Assembly: GCA_963728765.1 (NCBI GenBank) | Contig: CAVSKX010000005.1 | Coordinates: 306,722 to 370,721, forward strand | DNA length: 64,000 nt | From: AC-32 sp963728765 | GTDB lineage: Bacteria; Actinomycetota; Thermoleophilia; Gaiellales; Gaiellaceae | Reading direction: 5' to 3' | Shown here: one piece after another, positions 34,765-43,194 of the stretch | Layout of the letters: every line of letters starts with the position of its first letter | Position numbering within the stretch: position 1 is the stretch's first letter | Notes under the pieces: model-generated | What the model was told of the DNA's origin: nothing | Database searches by the model: none | What the model saw: the letters and a program-made list of their open reading frames with translations, nothing else | Program-made: the position numbers and the translations under genes

Positions 34765-34779
34765 AACGCACTGTGTGGG

Positions 34780-35589
34780 ATGCTGAACGAAAGCACCCCT
34801 AATCGCGAAGCCGGCTCTGAGGAATCCGACTACGTCGCGATCAACCGCGAGGGCTGGACGCAGGCGAACGCGCAGTACACGAGCAAGCAGGCCGAAGGCG
34901 CGTGGGCCCAGGAGGAGATCACCTGGGGCAAGTGGTCGATCCCCGAGCGTGAGCTCTGCGTGCTCCCCGACGTCCAGGGCAAGGACGTCGTCGAGCTCGG
35001 CTGCGGCACGGCGTACTGGGGCGCCTGGCTCAAGCGCGCGGGGGCGCAGAGAGTCGTCGGAGTCGATGTCACTCCTGCGCAGCTCGAGACCGCACGGCGC
35101 ATGAACGAGCAGCACGGCCTCGGGCTGGAGCTCGTCGAGGCCAACGCCGAGGAGACGGGCCTGCCCGGCGAGTCGTTCGACGTCGCCTTCTCGGAGTACG
35201 GCGCGTCCATCTGGTGCGATCCCGCGAAGTGGATCCCGGAGGCTGCGCGCCTCCTGCGCGACGGAGGTGAGCTCGTCTTCATGCGGGGCTCGACGCTGCA
35301 ACTGCTCTGCATGCCCGACGAAGGTCAGGTCGGACCGCAGCTCGTTCGTCCGCAGAGGGGTCTGTACAGGCTCGAGTGGTACGACGACGACCCCGGAGTC
35401 GAGTTCCACCCGCCGATGTCGGAGATGCTGCGGATCCTGTGGGACAGCGGCTTCGAGCTGCTCGACTTCCGCGAGCTGTTCGCACCCGCCGACGCGCCGG
35501 ACCACGAGTACTACGACACGGTTCCGGCCGAGTGGGCCAAGCGTTGGCCCGACGAGGAGATTTGGCGGCTCCGCCTGCGCCGCCGCTGA
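34780..35589 (+). CDS. Class I SAM-dependent methyltransferase
   Basis: ATG 34780, 269 residues. 'VAINREGWTQANAQYTSKQA', motif I 'DVVELGCGTAYWGAWLKRAG', 'VVGVDVTPAQLETARRMN', 'SFDVAFSEYGASIWCDPAKW' and 'LLRDGGELVFMRGS' form a Methyltransf_11/25 enzyme with a C-terminal aromatic-rich segment. Substrate unknown, possibly a small metabolite. Overlaps the maf start. Confidence 0.88.
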   Translation: MLNESTPNREAGSEESDYVAINREGWTQANAQYTSKQAEGAWAQEEITWGKWSIPERELCVLPDVQGKDVVELGCGTAYWGAWLKRAGAQRVVGVDVTPAQLETARRMNEQHGLGLELVEANAEETGLPGESFDVAFSEYGASIWCDPAKWIPEAARLLRDGGELVFMRGSTLQLLCMPDEGQVGPQLVRPQRGLYRLEWYDDDPGVEFHPPMSEMLRILWDSGFELLDFRELFAPADAPDHEYYDTVPAEWAKRWPDEEIWRLRLRRR

Positions 35590-36134
35590 TCCTCGCCTCG
35601 ACCTCGCCGCGGCGGCGGGAGATCCTCGAGCAGCTCGGCGTCCCGTTCGAGGTCGTGCCGCCCTCGTACGAGGAGACCGAGGACGACCCGGTCGCGCACG
35701 CGGTCGGCAAGGCGCGCTCGGTGGCACCCGTCGCGGGCGACCAGCCGGTCCTCGGCTGCGACACCGAGGTCCTCTGCGACGGTCGCGTCTACGGGAAGGC
35801 GGAAAGCAGCACGGACGCGGAGGAGATGCTCGAGAGCCTGGCCGGGAAGACCCACGAGGTCGTGTCCGGCCTGGCGCTGCTCACGCCGGCCTGGGAGGAA
35901 GTGCACCGCGAGGTGACGCGGGTCACTTTCAGGACGCTGACCCCGCGTGACCTCGCCCGCTACGTGGCGAGCGGCGAGTGGGAGGGACGGGCGGGCGCGT
36001 ACGCCATCCAGGGGTTCGGCGCGTCGCTCGTCGAGCGGATCGAGGGCGACTACCTGAACGTGGTCGGCCTGCCTGCGGCGCTGCTCGTGCGGCTGCTGGC
36101 CGAGCGCTTCGCGGGCGCCTACGGCTTCGGCTGA
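35562..36134 (+). CDS. maf: Maf family nucleotide pyrophosphatase
   Basis: TTG at 35562 gives 190 residues and an overlap of 28 bases with the methyltransferase; no better start precedes 'LILASTSPRRREILEQLGVP'. 'LGCDTEVLCDGRVYGKAES' and 'GRAGAYAIQGFGASLVERIE' are the Maf signatures. Hydrolyses non-canonical or canonical nucleoside triphosphates (dTTP/UTP type). A downstream start would cut the SPRR active-site loop, which argues for TTG. Confidence 0.9.
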   Translation: MAAPPAPPLILASTSPRRREILEQLGVPFEVVPPSYEETEDDPVAHAVGKARSVAPVAGDQPVLGCDTEVLCDGRVYGKAESSTDAEEMLESLAGKTHEVVSGLALLTPAWEEVHREVTRVTFRTLTPRDLARYVASGEWEGRAGAYAIQGFGASLVERIEGDYLNVVGLPAALLVRLLAERFAGAYGFG

Positions 36135-36358
36135 TCGCCGCGGACGAGGGCGTACAGGCTCTCGTGCTCCTCACGGCAGGCCGGGCAGCCCTCGAGGTGA
36201 GCGCGCAGCCCGGGGATCGCGGCGTCCGCGTCTGCGCCGGCGAGCTCGAGCTCGACATAGCGGTCGAGCTGCTCGAAGCAGGCGTCGCAGCCGAGCTCCG
36301 GCTCGGCCGGGCCCAGGAGTCGGTTCAGTGCCTGCTCGACGTCAGGTCGTTCGCTCAT
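36119..36358 (-). CDS. Putative anti-sigma factor, zinc-finger (zf-HC2-like)
   Basis: 79 residues, no membrane helix. 'GCDACFEQLDRYVELELAG' and 'GLRAHLEGCPACREEHESL' contain the HxxxCxxC zinc knot of anti-sigma domains. The ATGA overlap with the sigma gene upstream couples their translation. Probably a soluble, zinc-dependent redox or stress-sensing anti-sigma factor for the 36355-37053 sigma. Confidence 0.75.
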   Translation of the reverse strand: MSERPDVEQALNRLLGPAEPELGCDACFEQLDRYVELELAGADADAAIPGLRAHLEGCPACREEHESLYALVRGDQPKP

Positions 36359-37053
36359 CGTTCCTCCATGTTTCCGAGCGCGAAGCCGCGCCCGTCGAGG
36401 TGGTCGCGCAGCTTCCGCCGCGCATCGTGCAGGGTCTTGTACAGCGCGCCGCGCGTCGTTCCCAGGCGCTCGGCGACGACGTCGATCGGCACGCCGTTGA
36501 CGGCCAACGCCACGAGCACGCGCCGCTGGTGCGCTGTCAGCGCCTCGGCGATCCCGGCCTGGACGGCGTCGACGAGCTCGCGCTGTTCCGCCTCCGCACC
36601 GGGCTCGAGGCTCCCGCTGGACAGGAGGCTCCAGCTTTCCGGCTCGAGCGGCACCTCGCGCCCCTGCCAGGCGCGCTTGCGCAGCTTCACTGCCGCCTCG
36701 TAGAGCGCGAACTTGTACGCCCAGGTGGTGAAACGGCTCGCACCGCGGAAATCGTCCAGCCGCCTGAGGACGCTGACGAGCGCGTCGTCGGCGGCCTGCG
36801 TCGCGATGTCGTCCAGGTCGTTGCCGCGGAGGTGCGGCAGCGACGGGCGTCGCCGGGCGACCTCGAAGCGCGCTCCCCGCAGCAGCAGGGCGTGCAGGCG
36901 CCCGACGGCCTCGTCGCGGGTCGCCGGCTCGGCCGCCTGCAGGCCGTCCAGCCAGCCACGCGATTCCGGGTCGAGCGGGGCCGGCTCCGCGAGCACCGCC
37001 GCGTCTGGCGAACGCTCCACGGCCCGCACGGTAGCGGTGGGCGCGCCGTTCAC
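36355..37053 (-). CDS. RNA polymerase sigma-70 family (ECF-like) sigma factor
   Basis: GTG 37053, 232 residues. Region 2 'DFRGASRFTTWAYKFALYEA' and region 4 'LTAHQRRVLVALAVNGVPID' with 'AERLGTTRGALYKTLHDARR' (helix-turn-helix) are clear. The N-terminus carries about 60 extra residues. Followed by its probable anti-sigma and preceded by a small protein, each overlapping by 4 bases. Its own promoter is upstream of 38382, so likely autoregulated with the whole operon. Confidence 0.88.
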   Translation of the reverse strand: MNGAPTATVRAVERSPDAAVLAEPAPLDPESRGWLDGLQAAEPATRDEAVGRLHALLLRGARFEVARRRPSLPHLRGNDLDDIATQAADDALVSVLRRLDDFRGASRFTTWAYKFALYEAAVKLRKRAWQGREVPLEPESWSLLSSGSLEPGAEAEQRELVDAVQAGIAEALTAHQRRVLVALAVNGVPIDVVAERLGTTRGALYKTLHDARRKLRDHLDGRGFALGNMEER

Positions 37054-37265
37054 GCGTTCGGCCCCTCGAGTGGAGCGAGGACCCGGATCGCCAGACGCGG
37101 CGGGCAACCCCGCTCCACCAGCTCGATCAGGGCATGCAGGTCGTAGCGGCTGTCCTGCGCGAGCGAGAGGGCGAGCGGCGGCTCGAAGCCGGCGGCCACG
37201 AGCTGGTCGCGGCGCCAGCGCAGGACGTCGTCCCACGCCGGCGCCGCTCCCGTCCTCGTCTCCAA
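37050..37265 (-). CDS. Small protein in the sigma operon (71 aa)
   Basis: ATG 37265, 71 residues: 'METRTGAAPAWDDVLRWRRD', then 'LVAAGFEPPLALSLAQDSRY' and 'LHALIELVERGCPPRLAIRV'. This looks like a short helical protein similar to the C-terminal tails found beside ECF sigma genes in actinobacteria. It overlaps the sigma gene by 4 bases, so is co-translated with it. Function unknown; possibly a regulator of the sigma/anti-sigma pair. Confidence 0.7.
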   Translation of the reverse strand: METRTGAAPAWDDVLRWRRDQLVAAGFEPPLALSLAQDSRYDLHALIELVERGCPPRLAIRVLAPLEGPNA

Positions 37266-37267
37266 GC

Positions 37268-37981
37268 TCAGCGGAACCTGCCCGGGAACTGGGCGATGAT
37301 GCCCGTGGAGAGCATGTCCGCCATGTGCAGGATGTGCAGGTGGACGCGGTCGTAGGCCGCGACGTCACCGGTCCAGTCGTGCTGCAGCCGGGCGACGGCC
37401 TCCTGCGCCGTGAGCTCGAGGTGACGGTGCATCTCGGCCTTCAGCTCGCGCAGCTTCCAGAAGCGCGGGTTGAGGCGGTGAAGCGCCGCCGCTATCTGGT
37501 CGGCGTTGTCGACCCAGCGGGACTGCGCGTACGCGAGCTGCGTCTGGTCGCCGGCCTTGGCGGCCGCGATCACGTCAGCCGCGATCAGGATGTGGTCGCG
37601 CAGGAGGCCGGCCAGCGCGTTGCCCGCCGCCTTGCCGTAGAACGGCTTGACCGCGTTGCCGATGTCCACCTGGTTGCGCAGCAGGCGCGCCACCGACGCG
37701 TCGGCGTCGGGCGTGCCCTCCTCGAGGGCGATGATCGCCATCCGCGTCCAGGTGATGTGGTCTTCCCAGAGCTTGCGCATGTCCATCCGGAAGGCGACCG
37801 CCTTCGGCGTCAGCGCCGCCGGCTGTGAGTGCTTCGCGGGGTGGTGCGGCGCGTTGCCGTGTGCCTGGGCCATGTCCATCCCGCCGGAGAAGGCCAGCGC
37901 GGCGAGCGCGCTGAACAGCGCGACGAGCGCCGTCAGCGCGAGCGGGATCGGCCGCGTCGCCCGAGTCGTGTTCTCGTTCAC
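37268..37981 (-). CDS. Secreted His/Met-rich helical-bundle protein
   Basis: 237 residues with an N-terminal membrane or signal helix ('IPLALTALVALFSALAALAF') and a His-rich segment ('AQAHGNAPHHPAKHSQ'). The mature part is all-helical with regularly placed His, Met and Asp ('MDMRKLWEDHITWTRMAIIA', 'GLLRDHILIAADVI', 'AEMHRHLELTAQEAVAR', 'VHLHILHMADMLSTG'). A metal-binding four-helix bundle on the outer face is likely. Second gene of the sigma operon. Confidence 0.7.
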   Translation of the reverse strand: MNENTTRATRPIPLALTALVALFSALAALAFSGGMDMAQAHGNAPHHPAKHSQPAALTPKAVAFRMDMRKLWEDHITWTRMAIIALEEGTPDADASVARLLRNQVDIGNAVKPFYGKAAGNALAGLLRDHILIAADVIAAAKAGDQTQLAYAQSRWVDNADQIAAALHRLNPRFWKLRELKAEMHRHLELTAQEAVARLQHDWTGDVAAYDRVHLHILHMADMLSTGIIAQFPGRFR

Positions 37982-38382
37982 GTGAGGGTTCCTTTCGGGT
38001 TGGTGAGTTCGAGGTGAAGGGGGCGAAACCGCAGGCCGGACGCGGCGAGCGCCAGCCCGGCGGCCTCGACCGCCTTCGTCGCCAGCGCGAGGCCCTCGAC
38101 GGGGTCGACGTCGGGGTGCACGCCGGGAATTCCGGTGGTGACCGCTAGCACGTAGCTCCCGATCAGCCCGGCGAAGACCAGAACCGCCGCGGCGAACGCA
38201 GCTTCCGAGGGCCTGCGCGTGAGCACCACGGCCAGCGCCGCGAGCAACACCGCGGAGACGACGAAGCCCGAGCCTGCGGCCGTGGTCTCCCGGAAGTGCT
38301 CGGGTGCGAGCGCGGCGTGGATCCCGGCGCTGATCGCGCAGGCGAGGACCACGGCGTCCGTGCGCAGCTCCGCGGCACTCAC
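37978..38382 (-). CDS. Four-helix membrane protein
   Basis: GTG 38382, 134 residues, four hydrophobic helices ('TDAVVLACAISAGIHAALAP', 'SGFVVSAVLLAALAVVLT', 'AAFAAAVLVFAGLIGSYVLA', 'ALATKAVEAAGLALAASGL') with a His in 'GIHAALAPEHFRETTAAG'. First complete gene of the operon, overlapping the helical-bundle gene by 4 bases. No known family; perhaps a membrane partner of the secreted His-rich protein. Confidence 0.7.
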   Translation of the reverse strand: MSAAELRTDAVVLACAISAGIHAALAPEHFRETTAAGSGFVVSAVLLAALAVVLTRRPSEAAFAAAVLVFAGLIGSYVLAVTTGIPGVHPDVDPVEGLALATKAVEAAGLALAASGLRFRPLHLELTNPKGTLT

Positions 38383-38584
38383 GAGACGATCACCGTCCCG
38401 CGCATGTCGTGTGCGCGACGAGGAAGAACGACGTCGGCAGGTCGTTGGTCCAGCTTCCGAAGGGCATTGCTCCTCCTTGGGAAAATGCTGTCGGAGGAGT
38501 TGGTGTGCGCCGGGCCGGAGTTCTTACGTCCTGCCCGGAAGACCGGTGATTTCTGCGCTTTCCTAGCTAGACTCGACCGGGCCG
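38383..38584. promoter_or_regulatory. Divergent region between the sigma operon and mreB
   Basis: On the minus side, AAGGAGGAGCA precedes an ATG (38467) opening a 25-codon frame that stops at 38390. Another frame ends 'HDMRGTVIVS' with its stop overlapping the GTG of the membrane protein (GTGA), like a cupredoxin tail. On the plus side, TAGACT (about 38568) is a possible -10 for mreB. All are weak inferences. Confidence 0.35.
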
Positions 38585-39634
38585 ATGGGTCTCCTGGGCT
38601 ACTTCAACGGGTTCGGCGGCCGCGACATGGCCGTCGACCTCGGAACTGCGAACACGCTCGTCTACGTGCGCGGCCGGGGGATCGTGCTCTCGGAGCCGAG
38701 CGTGGTCGCGATCGACCAGCGCACTGGCGAGGTGCACGCGGTCGGCGTCGAGGCGAAGCGCATGCTCGGACGGACGCCCGGGACGATCTCCGCGATCCGC
38801 CCGCTCAAGGACGGCGTGATCGCCGACTTCGACGTCACCGAGGAGATGCTGCGCCACTTCATCCAGAAGGTGCACCAGCATCGCTTCGCGCACCCGCGCG
38901 TCGTCGTCTGCGTCCCCTCGGGCGTGACCGGCGTCGAGAAGCGCGCCGTCGAGGAGGCGACGCTCAGCGCCGGCGCCCGCCAGGCCTACCTGATCGAGGA
39001 GCCGATGGCCGCCGCGATCGGTGCCGGCCTGCCCGTCGCCGAGCCGACCGGGAACATGATCGTGGACATCGGCGGCGGCACGTCCGAGGTCGCGGTGATC
39101 AGCCTCGGCGGGATCGTCGTCAGCCAGAGCCTCCGCGTCGGCGGCGACGAGATGGACGAGGCGATCATCAGCCACATCAAGACCGAGTACAAGCTGCTCG
39201 TCGGCCAGCAGACCGCCGAGGAGATCAAGCTCGAGGTCGGCTCCGCCTACGACCTGCGCGACGAGGTGCAGGCGGAGGTGCGCGGCCGCGACATGCTCAC
39301 CGGCCTGCCGAAGACGATCATCCTCTCGAGCGAAGAGGTTCGGCGCGCCCTCGACGGCCCGGTCGGTCAGATCATCGATGCCATCAAGTCGACCCTCGAC
39401 AAGACCCCGCCCGAGCTGGCCGCGGACATCATGGACCGCGGCATCGTGCTCGCCGGCGGCGGGGCGCTCCTGAACGGCCTCGACGAGCGGCTCCGGCACG
39501 AGACGCAGATGCCGGTCCACCTCGCCGAGAGCCCGCTGACCTGCGTGGCGGTCGGCTCCGGACGCAGCCTCGAGGAGTTCGAGGCGATCCACCGCAGCCA
39601 GACCCAGAAGCGGCGCAACAACCACCGGCCCTAG
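38585..39634 (+). CDS. mreB: Rod shape-determining protein MreB
   Basis: 349 residues, ATG 38585. The actin-like ATPase signatures are present: phosphate 1 'MAVDLGTANTLVYVRG', phosphate 2 'NMIVDIGGGTSEVAVIS', adenosine 'RGIVLAGGGALLNGLDERL'. Forms membrane-bound filaments that guide lateral wall synthesis with MreC/D, PBP2 and RodA encoded immediately downstream. Confidence 0.97.
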   Translation: MGLLGYFNGFGGRDMAVDLGTANTLVYVRGRGIVLSEPSVVAIDQRTGEVHAVGVEAKRMLGRTPGTISAIRPLKDGVIADFDVTEEMLRHFIQKVHQHRFAHPRVVVCVPSGVTGVEKRAVEEATLSAGARQAYLIEEPMAAAIGAGLPVAEPTGNMIVDIGGGTSEVAVISLGGIVVSQSLRVGGDEMDEAIISHIKTEYKLLVGQQTAEEIKLEVGSAYDLRDEVQAEVRGRDMLTGLPKTIILSSEEVRRALDGPVGQIIDAIKSTLDKTPPELAADIMDRGIVLAGGGALLNGLDERLRHETQMPVHLAESPLTCVAVGSGRSLEEFEAIHRSQTQKRRNNHRP

Positions 39635-39690
39635 CCCGGAAACCCAACTTTCACGGTCGCCCGGAGTCTTCCCTACACTAGGTCGTTCTC

Positions 39691-40629
39691 GTGCAGCAAA
39701 GGAACCGCAGCGCACGGATTGCGGTCCTGGGGTCCCCGGCTCCCCGCTCCAGGCCCGCAGGGTTGTCCTCCCGCAGCTCCACCGCCGTCAAGCGGCGCAT
39801 CGTGGCGGGAGTCCTCGTGCTGCTCTCGCTCGTCCTGATCACGATCTACTTCCGCGAGCCGGCGAACGGCGGGCTGCACGGCGTTCAGAGCGCGGGTGCC
39901 ACCGTCCTGCGCCCGTTCGAGGTAGCGGCAAACCGCGTGGCGAGCCCGTTCCGGGACGCCTACGGCTGGTTCTCCGGCCTGGTCCACGCCAAGGACGAGA
40001 ACGCCGACCTGCGCGCGAAGCTCGACCGCCTGCGCGCGCAGGTGATCCAGAACTCGACGGCCGCGGCGGAAAACGCCGACCTCAAACGCCAGCTGCGCTA
40101 CATCCACGCGCCCGACTTCCCGCAGGACTTTGCGCCGGTGCCAGCTGAGGTCATCGGCCGGCCGCCGAGCGAGTTCAACCAGCAGGTCACGATCGCGGCA
40201 GGCTCGGGCAACGGGATTCGCGTCGACGACGCCGTGATCACCGCGGACGGCCTCGTCGGCAAGATCAGCCGTGTCGCCGGCCACCAGGCTCAGGTGATGC
40301 TGCTCACAGACCCGAGCATGAAGGTGGCGGCGCTCGACCTCGACGCGAAGGCGGCCGGCCTCGTCGGCCACGGCGAGGGGCCGGGAACGCTGACGCTGGA
40401 CCGCGTGAAGAAGTCGGCGGTCGTGAACCCGCAAGACTCGATCGTCACGCAGGGCTTCAAGCTGGGGCCGCTCTCCTCGATCTATCCGGCCAACATCCCG
40501 ATCGGCTACGTCAGCGGCGCCTCGTTGAGCGAGGTCGATCTGTTCTGGCAGGTTCAGCTCTCGCCCAGCGTCCATTTCGACTCGCTGCGCTCGGTGATCG
40601 TCCTCGTCCCGAAAAAACGCGGCCGGTGA
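39691..40629 (+). CDS. mreC: Rod shape-determining protein MreC
   Basis: GTG 39691, 312 residues. A basic cytoplasmic N-terminus, one helix ('IVAGVLVLLSLVLITIYF'), a coiled coil at about 105-135 ('ENADLRAKLDRLRAQVI') and the MreC beta domains ('AEVIGRPPSEFNQQVTIAAG', 'VITADGLVGKISRV', 'SIVTQGFKLGPLSSIYPANI'). Scaffold of the elongasome in the periplasm-equivalent space. Overlaps mreD by 4 bases. Confidence 0.95.
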   Translation: MQQRNRSARIAVLGSPAPRSRPAGLSSRSSTAVKRRIVAGVLVLLSLVLITIYFREPANGGLHGVQSAGATVLRPFEVAANRVASPFRDAYGWFSGLVHAKDENADLRAKLDRLRAQVIQNSTAAAENADLKRQLRYIHAPDFPQDFAPVPAEVIGRPPSEFNQQVTIAAGSGNGIRVDDAVITADGLVGKISRVAGHQAQVMLLTDPSMKVAALDLDAKAAGLVGHGEGPGTLTLDRVKKSAVVNPQDSIVTQGFKLGPLSSIYPANIPIGYVSGASLSEVDLFWQVQLSPSVHFDSLRSVIVLVPKKRGR

Positions 40630-41159
40630 CGATCAATCTGCTCGAACCGGCGAAGGCCGCGCTGCTGGTCTTCGTAGCGGCCATCCTCCAGGTGACGATC
40701 TTCAGCGAGATCGACATCCTGGGCGGCTACCCCGACGTCGTGCTGCTGACGCTCGTCGCGATCGCCCTTCTGCGCGGATCGATCTACGGTGCCGCCTGCG
40801 GTTTCTTCGCGGGCCTGCTCGTCGACACCGCGACGCTGTCCACACTCGGCGTCACGTCGCTGCTGCTGACGATCGCCGGGTACTGGATCGGCCGCTACGG
40901 CGAGACGACGGGCCGCGACCGGCTCCATGCGCCCTTCGTCTCGGTCGCCGTGGCGACGGTCCTCGTGCAGATCGGCGCGCTGATCCTGCACTACATGCTG
41001 GGCGACGAGGTCTCCGCCCGCACCGTGCTGCTGGGTGCGCTCCCGGCCAAGATCGGGCTGAACCTGCTGCTGACGCTGCCGGTGTACGCGCTCACGCGCC
41101 GCGTGCTGGCGCTTGCGGCGCCGCCCGAGACCGCGACGGAGGTGCGCCTCCTTGGCTAG
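40626..41159 (+). CDS. mreD: Rod shape-determining protein MreD
   Basis: GTG 40626, 177 residues, five or six hydrophobic helices ('ALLVFVAAILQVTIFSEIDI', 'GGYPDVVLLTLVAIALLRGS', 'GAACGFFAGLLVDTATLST' and later). This 'P-D-hydrophobic...G' pattern is usual for MreD. Integral membrane partner of MreC. Overlaps mreC by 4 and mrdA by 8 bases. Confidence 0.92.
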   Translation: MTINLLEPAKAALLVFVAAILQVTIFSEIDILGGYPDVVLLTLVAIALLRGSIYGAACGFFAGLLVDTATLSTLGVTSLLLTIAGYWIGRYGETTGRDRLHAPFVSVAVATVLVQIGALILHYMLGDEVSARTVLLGALPAKIGLNLLLTLPVYALTRRVLALAAPPETATEVRLLG

Positions 41160-43194
41160 CAGCGGCACGCGCCAGCCACGCACCGGCTCCGACCGCTTCC
41201 TGCCGCCCGACCCGCGTGTCGAGAGCCCGTACCGCTTCACGCCGCAGCTCGCCCTCCGGATCGGAATTCTCGGCGCCGTCGCACTGGCGGTCTTCGGCGT
41301 GCTCTTCTTCCGGCTCTGGGCGCTGCAGGTGCTCTCGGGCCCGCAGTACCTGCGCGCGGCGCTCGACAACCAGCTTCGCTCGGTGCGCGTGGAGGCGCCG
41401 CGCGGGCAGATTCTCGACGACAAAGGCCGTGCGCTCGTGACGAACGTGGGCGGCACCGCGGTCGTGATCCACCCGGCGGACCTGCCGGACACCTGGAAGG
41501 TGCGGTACGCAGAGCTGAAGCGGCTGTCGCAGATCCTGCACGTCCCGGTGAAGGAGATGCTTCGCGGAATCAAGCTGCGCGAGGGCGACCCGGTGACGCC
41601 GGTCGTCATACGTGAGGACGTGAAGCGGACGGCGCCGATCAGCTACCTCGCCGAGCACCAGGACGAGTTCCCCGGCGTCGACATCACCGACACGTTCCTC
41701 CGGTACTACCCCCAGGGCGATCTCGCAGCACAGCTCCTCGGCTACATCAACGAGATCTCCCCGCAGCAGCTGAAGCGCCTCAAGGACAAGGGCTATGCCG
41801 GGGGCGACAAGATCGGCGTGTCGGGAGTGGAGGGGACGTACGACTCGTACCTTCGCGGCCGCGCGGGCCTCGCGCAGCTGCGCGTCGACTCGATGGGCCG
41901 GCCGCGCAGCCAGCTCCAGACCAAGCGTCCGGCCGCCCCGGGCGAGTCGATCAAGCTGACGATCGACTCCCGCCTCCAGCGCACCGCCGAGGACGCCATC
42001 CTCTACGGGATCAACAAGGCGCGGCTGAACCAGCAGTGGCTGGCCGACGCCGGGGCGATCGTCGCGATCGACCCACGCGACGGCGCCATTCGCGCGCTCG
42101 CCTCGTACCCGACCTACTTCCCGCGCGTCTACACCGGTCACGTGACGACGAAGAAGCTCGCGGCGCAGGGGCTGACGCCGTCCACGGCCGAGCAGCGCAA
42201 CTTCCCCAGCCTGAACCGAGCGACCAGCGGTGTCTATCCGGCCGGGTCGACGTTCAAGCCCGTGACCGCGCTCGCGGCCCTCCAGACGCACATCCTCGCG
42301 TCCCCGTCGACCTCGCTCGAGTGCACGGGCTCGTTTTCGGTCCCGAGCGAGTACGGCGGGCCCCCGCAGGTCTTCCACAACGTCGACCCGGGGGTCTACG
42401 AGTCGATGACGCTGCCGACCGCGCTCTCGGTCTCGTGCGACACGTGGTTCTACCAGCTGGGCTACGACTTCTACAACGCGCCTCCGAGCCAGGGCCACCC
42501 GCTCCAGGCCTGGGCGGCGAGGTTCGGCTTCGGCCGCAGGACCGGCGTCGACGTCGGCCCGGAGTCGAGCGGCCTGCTGCCGACGCCCGAGTGGCGCAAG
42601 CGGGCGTTCACGCGGAAGACCGACCCCGGCAACTGGCAGATCGACCGCGTGTGGAAACCGGGTGACTCGATCCAGCTCGCGATCGGGCAGAAGGACCTGC
42701 TCGTGACGCCGCTGCAGATGGCGCGGTTCTATGCGCTGATCGCGAACGGCGGCAAGCTCGTGCGGCCTCACGTCGTGCAGGACGTCCAGGAAGGCGGCGG
42801 GAGCCGGCGCTCGCCGGCGCGCGTCGTCCACAGCTTCACAGCGCCGCCGCCGCGTTCGGTCGGCCTCGACCCGTACTACCTGCAGGCGGTGCAGGACGGC
42901 CTCTACCAGGCGACGCACTCAGGCGACGGGACGGCGACGGGTGTCTTCGGGACCTTCCCGATCGCGATCGCCGGCAAGACCGGCACCGCGCAGAAGGACC
43001 CCAGCACCGACCAGCGCGACCAGTCGTGGTGGTGCGGCTACGGCCCCGCGGACGGGTCGGAGCCGCCGGAGCTCGTCGTCTGCGCTTTGATCGAGAACGG
43101 CGGCTTCGGCGCCGACGCGGCCGCGCCTGCGGCGCTTCAGGTCTTCAAAGAGTTCTTCCGTGACCGGCTCGGCACTGTGGCGGCGACCCCGTGA
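41152..43194 (+). CDS. mrdA: Penicillin-binding protein 2 (elongasome transpeptidase)
   Basis: TTG 41152 placed by GGAGG nine bases upstream; 680 residues. One N-terminal helix ('IGILGAVALAVFGVLFF'), then the PBP dimerisation domain. Transpeptidase motifs: Ser366 in 'GSTFKP', SxD box Ser428-Cys-Asp430 and 'AGKTGTAQ' (Lys609). Crosslinks peptidoglycan during rod elongation together with RodA. The 4-base overlap with rodA ensures co-expression. Confidence 0.95.
   Translation: MASSGTRQPRTGSDRFLPPDPRVESPYRFTPQLALRIGILGAVALAVFGVLFFRLWALQVLSGPQYLRAALDNQLRSVRVEAPRGQILDDKGRALVTNVGGTAVVIHPADLPDTWKVRYAELKRLSQILHVPVKEMLRGIKLREGDPVTPVVIREDVKRTAPISYLAEHQDEFPGVDITDTFLRYYPQGDLAAQLLGYINEISPQQLKRLKDKGYAGGDKIGVSGVEGTYDSYLRGRAGLAQLRVDSMGRPRSQLQTKRPAAPGESIKLTIDSRLQRTAEDAILYGINKARLNQQWLADAGAIVAIDPRDGAIRALASYPTYFPRVYTGHVTTKKLAAQGLTPSTAEQRNFPSLNRATSGVYPAGSTFKPVTALAALQTHILASPSTSLECTGSFSVPSEYGGPPQVFHNVDPGVYESMTLPTALSVSCDTWFYQLGYDFYNAPPSQGHPLQAWAARFGFGRRTGVDVGPESSGLLPTPEWRKRAFTRKTDPGNWQIDRVWKPGDSIQLAIGQKDLLVTPLQMARFYALIANGGKLVRPHVVQDVQEGGGSRRSPARVVHSFTAPPPRSVGLDPYYLQAVQDGLYQATHSGDGTATGVFGTFPIAIAGKTGTAQKDPSTDQRDQSWWCGYGPADGSEPPELVVCALIENGGFGADAAAPAALQVFKEFFRDRLGTVAATP

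Noticed and set aside
34702..35727. 341-codon minus-strand frame over the methyltransferase and maf
   Set aside because: Low-complexity antisense frame; both plus-strand genes have specific motifs.
38567..39715. 382-codon minus-strand frame opposite mreB
   Set aside because: Antisense of an unmistakable mreB.
41092..42918. 608-codon minus-strand frame opposite mrdA
   Set aside because: Antisense of PBP2; composition typical of a shadow.
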